NCBI GenBank assembly: GCA_907165275.2
Contig: OU015678.1
Location: 3,410,001 to 3,474,000 of the forward strand
DNA length: 64,000 nt
Direction: 5' to 3'
From: Zygaena filipendulae
Taxonomy: Eukaryota > Arthropoda > Insecta > Lepidoptera > Zygaenidae
Below are positions 1-13,700 of the stretch, in pieces. The translations under genes and the position numbers were made by a program. Within the stretch, counting starts at the first letter, position 1; the number at the start of each line of letters is the position of its first letter. Under the pieces are notes generated by a model. It searched no databases. It saw only the letters and a list, made by a program, of their open reading frames with translations, and had not been told where the DNA came from.

Positions 1-1345
1 TTTAGCTAATTTAGCTCTCGGCCACTATGAATTTCAGGATTTCCTGAAGACTTATGAATCTACTTATCTGGCCGAAAAATGACGTCGGTCATTTGCTTCT
101 TTGCCAAGTAGTTAGGTGAACAAAAGAAAAATACCTACTTTTTCGTGAGGGTAACCACCTCAATTTCACGCGAATTTTGATTCTACATAAAAACAATTGG
201 TTATTGTACTGATGGAGAAAGTGGGTCGATTGTTTCGGAACGCAAACTTGAAACTCCTATTTCACCCAATCGAGGTGCATGTACCTACCTACCCAAGAAT
301 GTTAAACTAGTCTGTCTTACAATCTTCCTACATCTAGGTATCTTCTATCTATACTTAAAAGAGTAGAATCCGCGTGTCTATTCGCGCTGATCTTCGGAGC
401 TACTGAACGGAATATCATGCTGTTTAGTTGCTTGTTTCATGCCGTTAGCTTGGAGCGACATATACCTACCTAGGCTTTGTTACATTTAATTCGGATGTCG
501 GGAAAAAAGTTATTATATAAAAGCGTTTCACACGGGTGAAACCGCGGGGCAAAGAAAGAAGAAAGAATAAAACTTGTCAAATGCTATTTTTCAAGCCAGC
601 TAATAGAATAAAAGAAAAAAAAAGTTTTATACTAGTGCTTTGGTTGGGCAGAAAGGCCCCATCTCAGCATCAATGCTTCACCATAGCTATCCAGTGGAGT
701 GCTGGTCTTACGACGAAGCAACATAGAAGTCAATAATTATATTAATAGTTTCGATTGTTGTACACTTTTCGATTACCTATGTACCTACCTAAGTACATTG
801 TAATACTCTTTGCTAAGTACCTACTTACTTAATACTATACGTATACAGATTTGGATATCAGATACTTATACATTTTAGCGTTATTTCATTTATTTTCTCG
901 CATAAAGAGTGATAATTTCGATGAAATTAACAATTCACCTACACAATTTATTAACTTAGGTAATCTTGAAGATTTTCAACTGGGTACAAGTTATCCATGA
1001 CCTGTATTGCCTAAGTAGGTAATAAGTAAGTATTTAATTACATATAAGATTTTACTCACCCATTATGATCTTAAGAAACTTCTATAAAAATGTGATTCTA
1101 TTTTGAAATTAAAAGCACGTTCAATCTACAGAGTGATGTTGTTTTCAAAATAGTTCACTTGTTGTGAGCAAAGCGTTGCTATGCCAACAGACAGCTATTA
1201 AAAATTGAGTTCGAATGCGTAAGAATCTAGCTACTTATAGGTATACTGGACTATTGTTAATAGCTGCTGTGACTGTTGCCGCGTGTGTTCAGCTCGAAAT
1301 CCGGTATTCCCCCGGGAACTCTTCAATGTATCTTCTGAGATTAAT
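1..1345. other. Intergenic, no gene found
   Basis: AT-rich. About 355-560 resembles a Helitron-like copy (AGAGTAGAATCCGCG to GTGAAACCGCGGGGC) also seen at 36295-36604. Open frames here are short and without recognisable domains. Confidence 0.6.
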
Positions 1346-1756
1346 GTCCGTATTCCAAAAGGTTACTCAAGTCATGAATCCAGTTTTAAAACTAATTTCA
1401 AGTAAAGCTTTAATTTTAGAACCTTACTTGAAACGTGATTCATCAAGAATCAGCTGAGTTATTTCCTTATTCTAGAACGACGCTTGAGTACTAATCTATA
1501 CTCAAGCAAAGATTTGATCTTTGTTTACGTGCGTGTCATGTCAAGACCACTCAACCAATCAGAGTTCAAAGTCTCTACACAAGACTAGTTTCAAGTGATT
1601 AGAACCAATCAGAGTTCAGAGTCTCTACTAAAGACTAGTTTCAAGTGATTAGAACTTATAACGCATTCTATAATAAGATATACGCTTGAGTTATGATCTG
1701 AGCGTAAAACTAATCTCAAGTGAAACGTGATCTGAGGCACATTCTGGAATACGGAC
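1346..1756. mobile_element. Inverted-repeat element with GTCCGTATTCC ends
   Basis: GTCCGTATTCC at 1346 is mirrored by GGAATACGGAC at 1746-1756. Inside is a direct tandem copy (1554-1600 and 1602-1648) with AACCAATCAGAGTTCA. It covers most of a 80-residue open frame at 1215-1457 that I do not accept as a gene. Confidence 0.6.
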
Positions 1757-1848
1757 CTAAAAGTAGGTACCTAGGTATCTGATAAGTTGACCCTTGATTT
1801 TGCATACCCTTGTTTTTTAAACGTTTTAAATACACGGTCAATATATTT

Positions 1849-2084
1849 AGACGCTGATAAGCAATAACATGTTAACCCACTAAATTAAGTTATTGACACA
1901 GAACGCTTTATTGACAGTTATAGAACGTTTTTTAACTGTGTGTTTACCTTATTTCATTGTTTAAATACAGACAAAATGTTAAACATATAAAAACGTTCAC
2001 AAAAATGGCGCTTTAATTTAAAAAAACACGATTAACTAAAAATTTCTCCAGTGTGTGTTAACACACTATTGTTTATCTATGTCC
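1849..2084 (+). mobile_element. MITE with GATAAGCAATA ends
   Basis: Same family as 12331-12572: AGACGCTGATAAGCAATAAC at the left and TTGTTTATCTATGTCCA at the right, with AAAATGGCGC in the interior. Confidence 0.72.
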
Positions 2085-3869
2085 ATTTGAAAGGATAGTC
2101 TGCCTCAGCCCTCAACTTGCAGACTATCTTGGACATTTGCCGTCTCAACAATCTGTCCATAGAAAGTACCGCGGTACGCCAACAGAATTGGCATACCTTG
2201 GCCCCCTTAGTCAAGTTGACAATATAATATATTGTCAACGTCATGTCATGCATGTCACGAAAAATCATCAAGTCTATTATTTGTATTGTAGATTTTAATT
2301 GATCGAAACTAGCATCGGTCTTCGCCAAACAATAAGATAGTGAAATAAAAGTCCGTGAAAATACATATTACAAATGCGTTTATTTTACAAGTTTATTCTG
2401 CTTTTAATCCTTATAATATAGATACAAATAAAAACTTATTATAAAGGACAGCGAGTAGTTCTGGTCATGTGTAATAATATTATGAAACATGGTGTCAAAT
2501 TGATAATAATAATATAATACTTATAGTTAGTAATATCTAAACTTTACATGTAATTTACGGTAATATGTAAAATTTACATATAACTTACCGTACTATGTTA
2601 ACTTTTACATAAAGCGTTTAACTTATAGATCGAAATATAGATCAAATCCTAGAGTCTTGCCATCGAGAAATATTGCATCACAGTGCGTAATATGTAAATT
2701 TAGACCAGTATCCTTTAGTTGCTACTTAATTAAAAATCCATTAATTACTTTAATAACTCATACACATACAACTTTTACACATAAAATATTTAAAAAATAA
2801 AACTTTAGAGAGAAGACGAAAATAGATTATATAATTGTCTTTTTTAATATTTTATTGTAACATAGGCAATAACATTTTCGTTAACACTAAACCTACCGGT
2901 ATTTTATATATTTACTAGCTGTCTCCCACGATTTCATCTGCGGTAATTTCGGAGTTCCCGCGGGAATTCCGGGACAAAAGTACTCTACGTCCTTCTTTGT
3001 ACCCCTGACAGTAGTTTACGGTGATTAGCTGTTCCCCGCATTAATTCCGGAGTTCCCGCGGGAATTTCGGGATAAAAACTATCCTATCTTTTAAGTTGGA
3101 CCATATTATAAATGTTTACAAAATTTTATCAAATCCGTTCAGTAGTTTCGTTCACAAACAACGTGACACGTGATTTATATATATATTAAAATATATATTA
3201 GGATGTATATCCATTTATTGCGGTCAAATGATCGCTTTTCAAATTAAACACTAAATTGTAACAGTACATATTATGTGATTATCAGGAAGAACGAAATAAG
3301 AAGAGATATTTTACCCGCGGTAATGTCGGAGTTCCCGCCGGAATTCCGGGATAAAAGTACCATATCTCCTTCTCTGTACTCCTGATAACGTGCCTGCAAA
3401 ATTTCAGGACGATTGGTTGAGCCGTTAAGGCGTGAAAGCGTAGCAAACAAACAAACTCACTTTTGCATTTATAATTAATATTAGTAAGGATTATGTAGCT
3501 ATATACATTATAAAAAAAGTAGTGCAGTGAGTTCAAAAGAAAAAAAACCTGGAATTGAACAATTTTGATTCGAGTCTCAAAAGTGGTCATTTGACCGATC
3601 TGGCAGGTTTAGTGTTAAAATAGCACTACAGTACTCATACATAGGTACATACATACATGCGTGTCGCGATAAAAAACTAGATTAAAAGGAAATATTTATT
3701 ATAACCAAACCGTAATGTGATTGGAACTGGAGACATTGTGTGTGGTGTCGTGTCGAGGTGGCGAACCTCAAATTCTCTGAATCATTCGCAGCTATCTTAG
3801 GAGTTCCCGAGGGAACCCAAAATTCCGTGGGTGCCGTGAAACAGAGACGGCACCGATGCAAAAATGCAT
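2085..3869. other. Intergenic with Helitron-like fragments
   Basis: 2085-2330 is palindrome-rich; 2331-2910 is plain AT-rich DNA; 2915-3203 and about 3312-3492 are Helitron-like copies in reverse orientation (CTAGCTGTCTCCC, CCGCGGTAATGTCGG). Confidence 0.6.
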
Positions 3870-4162
3870 TTTTTAATACAGTTGCTCAAAAAGTGGCATA
3901 TTGCAGGGACGTATAGCGTTCGGGAAGTGAGCTATTACATACTCGAGCTTTTTCTTTACCTTTTCCGAACTCGTGCGTTCTCTTTCCCAACTGTCAAAAA
4001 TGGCGAAACGACTTTGACACACTTTTTGTATTGCGCAACGTAGGTTTCGTATTACTAATACGACTAGCGCCATCTCTTGATCACAGTTGGAACTTAGTTG
4101 AGTTTGTTGTGTTTTTGATATTTTATTAAATTTCTTCATTTTTTTCGCAACTGTATTAAAAA
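3870..4162. mobile_element. Inverted-repeat element with TTTTAATACAGTTGC ends
   Basis: TTTTTAATACAGTTGC at the left is matched by GCAACTGTATTAAAAA at 4147-4162; about 290 bp in all, no coding potential. Confidence 0.65.
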
Positions 4163-4178
4163 TAGTTGTTCAGTACAC

Positions 4179-4291
4179 GTGCGGAACCGTCATTGCAACT
4201 AGTTCCGACAAATGTCAACCCTCACCTTCGGCTGCGCCTCGGCTCGGGTAGACATTTGTCGGAACTCTTTGCAATGACAGGCTTTCCGCAC
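4179..4291. repeat. Fold-back hairpin element
   Basis: Arms AGTTCCGACAAATGTC and GACATTTGTCGGAACT are perfect, and pairing continues outward with small bulges to GTGCGG/CCGCAC. The stem is about 40 bp with a GC-rich loop. Confidence 0.75.
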
Positions 4292-4565
4292 TTATAATGA
4301 AATATACTATTTCACTGTTCGAATGTGACTTGATCGAAAGTATTTGATAATTATTTTTCACTAACTTTTTGGTTGGCAGGTGAATGTATGTGAGAATCTT
4401 CAGTCACACTACTTCAATTATATCTCAAGATAATTATTATAGTAATTGCGTACTGCCAAGGAATTTAAAGTTTATATTTATCGGTACAAAAATTAAGTGC
4501 AATTTGGCAATAACGGAAAGGACACTTTTTATAGCATACGATATCTGATGGAGGTGTTGTCGACA

Positions 4566-4684
4566 GGGTACGCCCACGCCCACGCCCACTCCCACGCCCA
4601 CTGCCACGCCCACTCCCACGCCCACTGCCACGCCCACTCCCACGCCCACGCCCACTCCCACGCCCACGCCCACGCCCACTCCCG
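4566..4684 (-). repeat. GTGGGC hexanucleotide array in the Snx6 3' UTR
   Basis: About 19 units of CCCACG/CCCACT/CCCACTG on the plus strand, so the transcribed Snx6 sense strand carries GGGCGT/GGGAGT repeats. It starts about 10 bp beyond the Snx6 stop codon. It opens frames in several directions but none is supported as coding. Confidence 0.85.
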
Positions 4685-4694
4685 CAGGCGCGCC

Positions 4695-4788
4695 TCACTG
4701 GCACTCCCTGAGCACCTGCAGCGACTTGCGGAACAGCTCCTGCTGGGTGCGCGCGTGCTTGATCTCCAGCTCCGCCAGGTCCACGAGG
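4695..4788 (-). CDS. Snx6: Snx6 coding exon 11 (C terminus, stop TGA)
   Basis: Encodes [20 protein letters not shown] then [10 protein letters not shown] and stop TGA at 4695-4697, matching the LVELAELELKHAKGNLQLLQ end of SNX6. The 3' UTR runs left into a GGGCGT-type hexamer array 10 bp after the stop. Confidence 0.93.
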
Positions 4789-7700
4789 CTGCAACCGGAA
4801 GGAGGTCAATATACGGGGGTTTTTTATCACCCCACCGGGAATCGAACTCAGAACCTTTTGATAATCCTACGCACGGTGACCTACTATGCGAATCCTGTCA
4901 CCGATTACAAAAATTCTGCTGTATGTGTTCACTTCAAAGGTCCCTCAGTAGTATAACCACCCTGGTATCACTCCATACAAATGCACTGATTCAAATATTC
5001 TCCCACAAGTAAAGATGGCCGACTTGTACACGTCGTAATTGTGACAGTGAGCTGACAGTAATTGTGACAGTCAGCTGTCAGTGAAATTCTCTACCGAAGG
5101 CGCGTTCCGTGGATTCGCACGAGTGCACTCGAACGCGCTCGAGCGCGCTCTGTACCCGTTCTGTGGCTTGGTGAAATTTTACTCTGACAGCTGTCAGAGT
5201 AAAATTTTATCTACTAAATCGTGTTTTAAAATTATAGCGCCATTTTGTGTCAACATTTTTTTATGTTCAACATTTTGTTGGTAGTTAAATAATGTAATAA
5301 ATAAGGCAAACACATAATTACAAAAACATTCTATAACTGTCAATAAAGCGTTCTGTATCAACAACTTAATTTTATATGTTAACTAGCTGTTCTGCGCGGT
5401 TTCACCAGCGATAATTTCGGAGTACCCGCGGAATTGTTCCACACAAACCTTGCCCCCCTTTTTCACTCCCTTACGGGTAACATTTCGGAAAATCCACTCT
5501 TATCGGATGCCAGCGTCGTACAAAAAACACACCCTCCAAGTTTCAGGTCTCAACGATCAGCGGTTTCGGTCGTGCGTTGATCCATCAGACATTCAGGACA
5601 AAGCATTTTATATGTGTAGATGGTATGCGTATGGTGTGTGATGGTATGGTATGGTAATGTGTAGATTCTTTGGTAGTGCTGTGTGATACGGTGGGGTGGA
5701 GGCGGAGCACCTCTTGCGGAAGGCGGCGACGCGGCGCGCCCGGAAGTCGAGCAGCTCCTCGCGCGCGCGCGCCGACAGCTGCTCGAAGCGCGCGCACGCC
5801 GCCGCCTGCGCCTGCTCCGCCTGCGGACAGTCATAACTTCGGAGTTCCCGCGGAAATTCCTGGACGAACTATACGTATATACCTTCCTCTGGAATCACTC
5901 TATCTGTCGATGAAAACCGCATTAAAATCCGTTGGGCAGTTTAAAAGATCTAAGCGTACAGACGGCGGGAAGCGACTCTGTTTAATTTGGAAAAAATTGT
6001 AGATCCTTCACGGTTTTCCGGGATAAAAATACCCTATGTCCTTCTCTGTACCCCTGATAACGCATATGCAAAAGTTTCATGGTGATCGGTTAAGTATATA
6101 AAGCATAGACATAAGAAACAAACTCACTTTCGCATTTATAATAAGTAAGGATAGTCGATCCCTCACAGTTTCACCAGCGTTAATTTAGGAATTCCCGCGG
6201 GAATTCCGGGATAAAAGGTACCCTAAGATCTTTTCTGTACCCCTGAAAAGGTGTATGTAAACTTTCATGATAATTGGTTGAGTAGATAAAGCTTGAAAGC
6301 GTAACAAACAAACTAACATTCACATTTCGGATTAGTTATCGTAGATGTAAAGGTCGGAAATTTCAATACGTTCTTAGTTTAATCTTGTTTGTACTTCGTG
6401 TATTAAGTGAACATTTAATAGTGCATTACCTCCTGAACCTCCAACGGCTGTGAGCACAAACAGACAATCAGACAGACATGATGAGTTAGAACAAGCAGAA
6501 TACACATCAAGAATACATTATTGTTGTGGAAGGTCACGTGAACAAAACATACGAAATATAAAACTGACACATATTACAGTGAAAATATTGGACAAAAATA
6601 CCATATTACAATACACATAGCACATTGCGTTCTATGAGTCAGGAACATATTTGTTAATTCCTAGAAAAGGGTAGCTTAACTTTGCCCGTGACCGAGTTGC
6701 TAGTAAAGACTGCATAGTAAAAAATACTGGATAATTTTAAAAGAAACTTTACCAGCTGTTAATGTTCGGCTGATACAAAAATTTCGTTAATTTGCCAGAA
6801 TGGGCATGTTGACTAATTTTTATTTTTTAGTCCGTCTTGTAGATTATTAAAAAATATTGGACACGTATTTTTTTTACGTAATCAAAAAATAACGGCGATA
6901 TATTGAGTTGAAATTTCGCGTGACGTCACTATTCTGACAGTTTGTATGGCGGTGTTAGCGGTTAGTGACGTCACGACCCCCTCACTTAAACTTTAATGCG
7001 CTTTATCTCTGTATAATTTAATTTATTTGAAAAAGCAAAAAATACGTGTCGCGCGCATGGCGCAGGCGTAGCGCTTGGAATTTCTTAGATAGGTCACCTC
7101 TAAACTAATGTTGAATAACTTTTAAAGTATAAATTTTTTCGACATAAAATATATTACAACTTTACTCTACAACTCTACAACTTTATATTATAATTTTAGT
7201 CAATATTCCGATTGTTACCTGTTTTGTGAGCCCAATAAATAAATAAATAAATAAATAAATATTGTTGTTTATTTTTTTAAATGGGGTGTATCAGGTTTTC
7301 AGTTAATTCATTAACACGTTGTATAAGTATTTGTATCAGCTTAGTAAATGAAATGGCTACATAGTCCTACAAATTTAGTGGTGCGTTTTCCCATTTTTAG
7401 CTATCCGTTTCGAGAATTTTCGCAGAGCTTGATCTTTTCGTCGAACTGAACCTACTTACGAAGATTCAGTCAGTTATTAGTCACTAAAAAAAAACAAGTA
7501 CGGGGCTGCCGTACTATAATTATACGCAAATATAATACGCAAGTCGTTCACATATTATATACGTACACAGGTTTCTATACTTACAGCGTGCACGTCCTTG
7601 TTCTTAGTGCGGGCCTTCTCTAAGTTCCTATTGGCGGCTTCGTAGGCAGCGAGGCACCTGGATGAATTGATAGCAAAATTTAATTTATTTATTTATTTAT

Positions 7701-10700
7701 TTATTTAAAACAAGAAAGGCTTACAGTGTTCGCCAAATCGTCTCTCTTGTTACATTGTTGTTGAGAACAAACATCTACACTATGGCATATACAATATTCA
7801 AGTTAAAGAGATTTTTTTTAAGTTGGCAGTCGTTGGGAGGGGCGTGGTCTAACGGAACAGCCAACGAAATTTGGCAGCTTTGATGAGAAATATTGACGAA
7901 AAGATGGAGCTAAATCTTTGATAATTTGTTCGCAATCGACCTGGGCCGATCGAAGTTGGAAAACTTTGACCGTCCTACTACACAAAAAAAAACACAGCAG
8001 ACAGTTGAATTAGGAACCTGTTCCTTTGGAAGTCGGTTAAAAAAAGTTAAACAGGCCCCTTAGCCAGTCGAAAAATCGTTAATTTTGCATTGCATGACAA
8101 TATTTTACTAGTTAATTTTGTATAGCAATAATAGTAGTTTATGCAACTGTCATATAATGAAGGGTATTAAAACACGAGTTTGAGTTTATGAAACGAGCCC
8201 AGCGAGTTTCATAACAGCAACGAGTGTTTTAATACCCGTGTTATATGCAGTTGCATACACTACTTTATCTTCACTAATGCAATTAATCAAACAAGAGTAA
8301 AAGCATTAAATTAAATTCACGCGTACGTGTATTGTCACAGTGATTTTGCCGCCATTAAAATCTAACCAATGAGAGCGCAGCTGCGCGCATCAATAAAGCG
8401 TGACCAACCTGATTGGCCCTGCAACCAAGTTGGTCGCGTTTTATTGATGTTATAATGAGATTTTACGATATCGATGTGGATATTATACCATCATGTGAAA
8501 TTGCTTAAATTGAGTGTTTTGTTGTCTGCGGTATAACAGTAGTAATTATAAGTCAAGTATTGGAAACATAAGTAGAATGTTACAACAGTTACAGTGTAAA
8601 TAAAGATTATTATATATTATCAACTTGGCTACAGAAGTTTGGACCGACCGCAAGCGCCGCACCAGCACCGCCTTGGCGGCGTGCGCGTCCCGCATGTAGT
8701 AGCGCAGCGTGTCCGCCAGCTTCAGGTCCTGGTCCGACGCCATCCGCCCCTCGATTTTCTGTCGGCGCATGCGCACAGTTTATAATAATAACCACTATTT
8801 TCTGTGCCCGTGATAAAGTGTAAATATGCAAAATTTCATAACGATCGGTTAACTACTCATTTAAAGCGTGAAAGCGTAATCTAATATTTTGATATCTGGC
8901 ACATTTTGAATTGTGTTTTTGAGCCGCGCGTTATGGGCGAGAAATGTTGTGGGTCATAGAGAATGAGGCCTCTGTAATGTTGTTGATCTTTATGATTTTT
9001 GTGTCCCTGGTTAACGATCGATTCCATAACGTTGTCAAAAAGTTGTCGAGACTGCCGGCCCGGGTGTGCTAGCCCCCTCACCCGGCACTTTTCGAAGGTC
9101 TCGGCGGCGCGCGTCAGGAAGCGCTCCATGGGCGGCTGCTCGCGCGTCGCCAGCTCCGTCACGCACGACGACAGCTTGATGTGCGCGTCCGCCACCTCTG
9201 CACAGCGACACGCACGCACAATCACACCCGCCGCCCCCACTACAGGCAGGCGGCTCGTGTGGGGGGGCAAGGGGGACAACAAACTTTCAGTACAATGAGA
9301 AAAAAAACTTATAAAACAGAAAGTATTAAGTGGCTCCAAAGGGCAGCCATAAAGCGATCTCTGCGGGCTACTAGGTGGAATATGAAGACATAACAGTAAA
9401 GCAGTAGGTGGGTGGTGCAGTAGCACAACAATTAGAATGCAAATTTTTTCTTTCTTTACGTAATCAAAAAATAGCGATGATATATTGAGTTGAAATTTCG
9501 CGTGACGTCACTATTCTGACAGTTTGTATGGCGGTTTTAGCGGTTAGTGACGCCACGAGCCCCTCACCCTAAACTTTAATACGCTTTATCTCTGTATATT
9601 TAATTTACATGAAAAAGCAAAAAATACGTGTCAATTGTTTTTTTATTTTCTAACTGACGGACTAATTAGAATTTTGATTTTCAAAAGTAGTCCACATTTC
9701 CATTTTTCCGCTCTCGTCCTTTCGATAAAACGATAGAACGCTGGATAGATGGCGTTGTTCATTTTCCATACAAAAAAACGTTTCGATCCCCCCCTACTGA
9801 TCACGTAAAACACGGAAGCTGCATCGTTACGGTTCTCGCCGAGTCTATCGACTAGCTGATCCGCCCTATGCGGCGCGAGGGTGGCCCCACCTTTGTGCTT
9901 GGTGGTCATCCGGTCGACCTTGGCGACGGCGTCCTTGAGGTGCGAGTGGTACTCCTGCAGGAACGCCATCTCCTGCTCGAAGAAGTCGTTCACGTCGCGC
10001 ACCGTCGCGCCCAGGTAGATCTCGTCCGTCGTCGTCGTCATCGAACGCATCTGGAACATTGTCGTTGGCGTTTCGCCATAATTGAAGAAGTAGATGAAGA
10101 GATTGTCATTGGCAAATTATAATTATAGACGCCATTATTAAAGAAGAACGCACCGGGGGGGAATAGTAAATCCACTAGTGTAATATCCGCGGATACGGAT
10201 ATTCGGTGTCATGATCCGCGGATACGAACACGGATCTTAATTTTTTTTACTCAATCGGTGTCGGTGCGCGTTACCTTGAAACGATAGTAGACAAGACATG
10301 TTTATTTATTTATTTATTTATTCTTCTTGCACAAAATAGTACAAATGGCGAACTTAATGCCTTGCGGCATTTTCTGGCAGTTAACCATTGGGTTGACAGA
10401 GAGATAAAAGGGACGGGGTGTGCAACCTACGGAAACGGTTTCGACTTGCATTGCGCGAGTCTTTCTTTGGTTTTGTTTTAAACATATCTGAATGGAATTT
10501 AATTGCTACATAATCACCATAGATTAATTCATCTATGTATTGACTAAGGTAAAAGATCTGCCAAAAGATTAACGGATACGGATCTTTCTTCCGCGGATAC
10601 GGATACGAATACTGATATCCGGCACATCACTCAAGTCCACAGAACAGGGCCACGAACACGCCGTGCTAAAAACTGTCTTTCCCTCGTAATCAAAGAAGTT

Positions 10701-13700
10701 TTACTGCAAAAAAACGTTTCTTATGGCATAAAGAATAATAATTTCTAATGTCTTGCCATCTAGACAGTTTGGAAATGCGTTTTTGGGACGCGCGTTATGG
10801 GCAAGGAATGTTGTTGGTCATAGTGAATAAGGGCTCCGGTCTGCCAAAGCGAAACCGTCCTTACCAGCCCGCCGATAAGGTCCATCTTGCCGCGCGGCTT
10901 GGCGCACAGGTCGTGCTCCCCTCCCACATCTCGTGCAGGTCTGCTGAAGCGAAACCGTCCTTACCAGCCCGCCGATAAGGTCCATCTTGCCGCGCGGCTT
11001 GGCGCACAGGTCGTGCTCGTACTCGAGGAACACGCGCAGGTGCGCGTCCCCGCGGAACACGGGGTGCGCCGCCAGCCGCTGCAGGAACACCTCGTGCATC
11101 GCCACCGTCTTCTTGAACGTCGCTAGATACTCACTGAAACACAACACTTGCCGTTGGTTGGTTGGTACATATCATACAACTAGCTGTCCCCGGCGGTTTC
11201 GCTCGCGTTAATTTCGGAGTTCCCGTGGGAGTTGGGTATTTTTCGGGGTCTGAAAGTCAAAATTCTAATTAGTCCGTCACGTCAGTAAGAAAATAAACAA
11301 AAATAATGGACACGTATTTTTTGCTTTTTCAAATTAATGAAAATAAACATAGATGAAGCGCATTAAAGTTTAGGGTGGGGGACTCGTGACGTCATTATTC
11401 GGTATAAGCCTCGTACAAACTGCACCGGGTCGTGACGTCTTTCAACTCAATGTATCGCCGTTATTTTTTGATTACGTAAAAAAGAAAAAATACCTACGTG
11501 TCCAATTCTACACGGACTCAAAAAAAAATTGTCAAGTAGCCAATTTCGGGACAAAAAGTATGTCCCTATGTCCCTTTTCCTTGGTACAGATACCCCTGAC
11601 AACGTGTATGCAAAATTTCATGATGATCGGTTGAGCCGTTAAGCCTTAAAAACGTAACAAACAAATACTATGAACTTATTTCGGAAACGGCCGTAACTAT
11701 TTGGATCATATTTTATACCAGTTGTTCCCCGCGGTTTAACCCGCGTTAATATCGGAGATCCCGCGGGAATCCGGGTCAAATATTACCCTATGTCCTCTGT
11801 ACCCCTGACGACGTGTATGTAAAATTTCATGATTTTCGGTTGAGGCGTGAAAGCGTAACAAACAAACACACAAATTCACTTTCACGTTTATAATAGTAAG
11901 GATTTAAATAATACAGGTGTTTCTTGAAAAAATGCAGTGTTTGACTTGACTAGACAAGTTTATTAGCAAGTCAACAACAGATGGCACAGGTATTAAGAAT
12001 GTTTAGAGCGCTCACTCCTCGAGCTCCTCCTTCATCTTGAGGAACTCCTCTCGGGTGAGAGCGCCCTCGCCCTCGCCGAGCCGCTGCAGTTTCTCGCGCG
12101 ACGCGTCGAAGTCGGGCCGCGGCGGCGCCGGCGGGATCTTATCGCAAAGACAACCGCACGATAACGTACCACATACCAACAGTGTAATGAGGTAACGAGG
12201 CATAAAATATAACACTGGATCTATGTACAAATCTCACAATATGAGGAGAGTGAATACAGTAGATAGAGTAGGTAGATACATAATATAAACACCAACTAAT
12301 AGGGCTGTCAAAAGTAAACAATATCTAATATGGACATAGATAAGCAATAGTGTGTTAGCCCACATTGGAGAAATTTCGAATAAATCGTGTTTTAAAATCA
12401 TATCGTCATTTTGTTTCAGTATTTTTTTAATGTTTAAATGTTTTTTGGTATTTAAACAATGAATGTAATAAGTTAAACACATAATTAAAAAACGCTCTGT
12501 AACTGTCAATAAAGCGTTTTGAATCAATGACTTAATATTGTGGGTTAACATGTTATTGCTTATCTGCGTCCATACATGAGTTAGGCCCGGCGCTCACGGG
12601 CGGTATGGCATAGTAGCGAAATAGTAATGTACCAAGTGAGTGACCCATCATACTTTTCTTACAAAAACGCTTGTACATGATTATAGCAATTGAACCCTGT
12701 GTTCATCACACAAGTCCAACCCCACCGGGATTCGAACCCGTAACCTCTTGATTAGCGGGTAGGCATGGTGACCTATTGCGCCAATCGGGTCGTCTTATTA
12801 TTAACTAGCTGTGCCCCACAGTTTCACCCGCGGTAATTTCGGAGTTCCCGCGGTAATTCCGGGATAGTACCCTATGTCCTTCTCTGTACCCCTGAAAACG
12901 TGCATGCCAAATTTCATCCAAATCCGTTCAGCCGTTTTAGCGTGATTGAGTAACAAACATCCAAACATCCACACTTTCACATTTATAATATTAGTAGGAT
13001 ATAATATAATCACAATATTAATGTATATTACAATAAGTTATAAAAGTTTTCATTTTCATCTTGTACACTAACAATATAACCAGCATACTCCTCATTCTCT
13101 TCATATCTGTCATGGAGCCATACAAACTCCTCGTGCTGGCGGACAACAAGGAACTCAGACTTCTGGAACTCTGGCAGCGTAGTTTTGGTGTGTACTGTAA
13201 ACTTGACCTTCTCTTTTTCGCTGAGAGCATCCGATATATCCACCTGATGACACAACATGTTATTACTGATACTATTGAAGCAAATGTGGAAAAAAAAAAT
13301 AGTATTGGTGCAGTAATCATCCTTCAACTTGAATTTAAGTACTTAAAAAACTTATAATCTTTTTGAGTAAGCATTTTGAACTTTATATTAATATTTAACA
13401 CTAAATTTTAAATAAACAAATATTTTTAAAAGAATTAGAGTATAAAATTAAAAAATTACTTTTATACTGTTTTTTTTTATTTTCTTTTTCAATCCCCCTG
13501 TGTAACTTCATATAAAAAAAAGATGACATGACATTTTTAGTTAGTAATTTTCATACAAGAAATTATTTTATTTAAATAACATTTATTTTATTAAATGATA
13601 ATCACGTACACTGTTGCAGGCACTCCTCAAACCTTTGTACCTACCAGTAAGCTGTTATCAGCTAGGGACACAAGCTCACTGGGCTTTGCCCTGGTCTCCG

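Noticed and set aside
1215..1457. 80-residue frame with a signal-like start (LLLIAAVTVAACVQ)
   Set aside because: Most of it lies in an inverted-repeat element, and no homologue or splice context was recognised.
4437..5012. Frames encoding His-Ala, Gly-Val or Gly-Arg repeats
   Set aside because: Translation of the hexamer array in the Snx6 3' UTR, in the wrong frames or strand.
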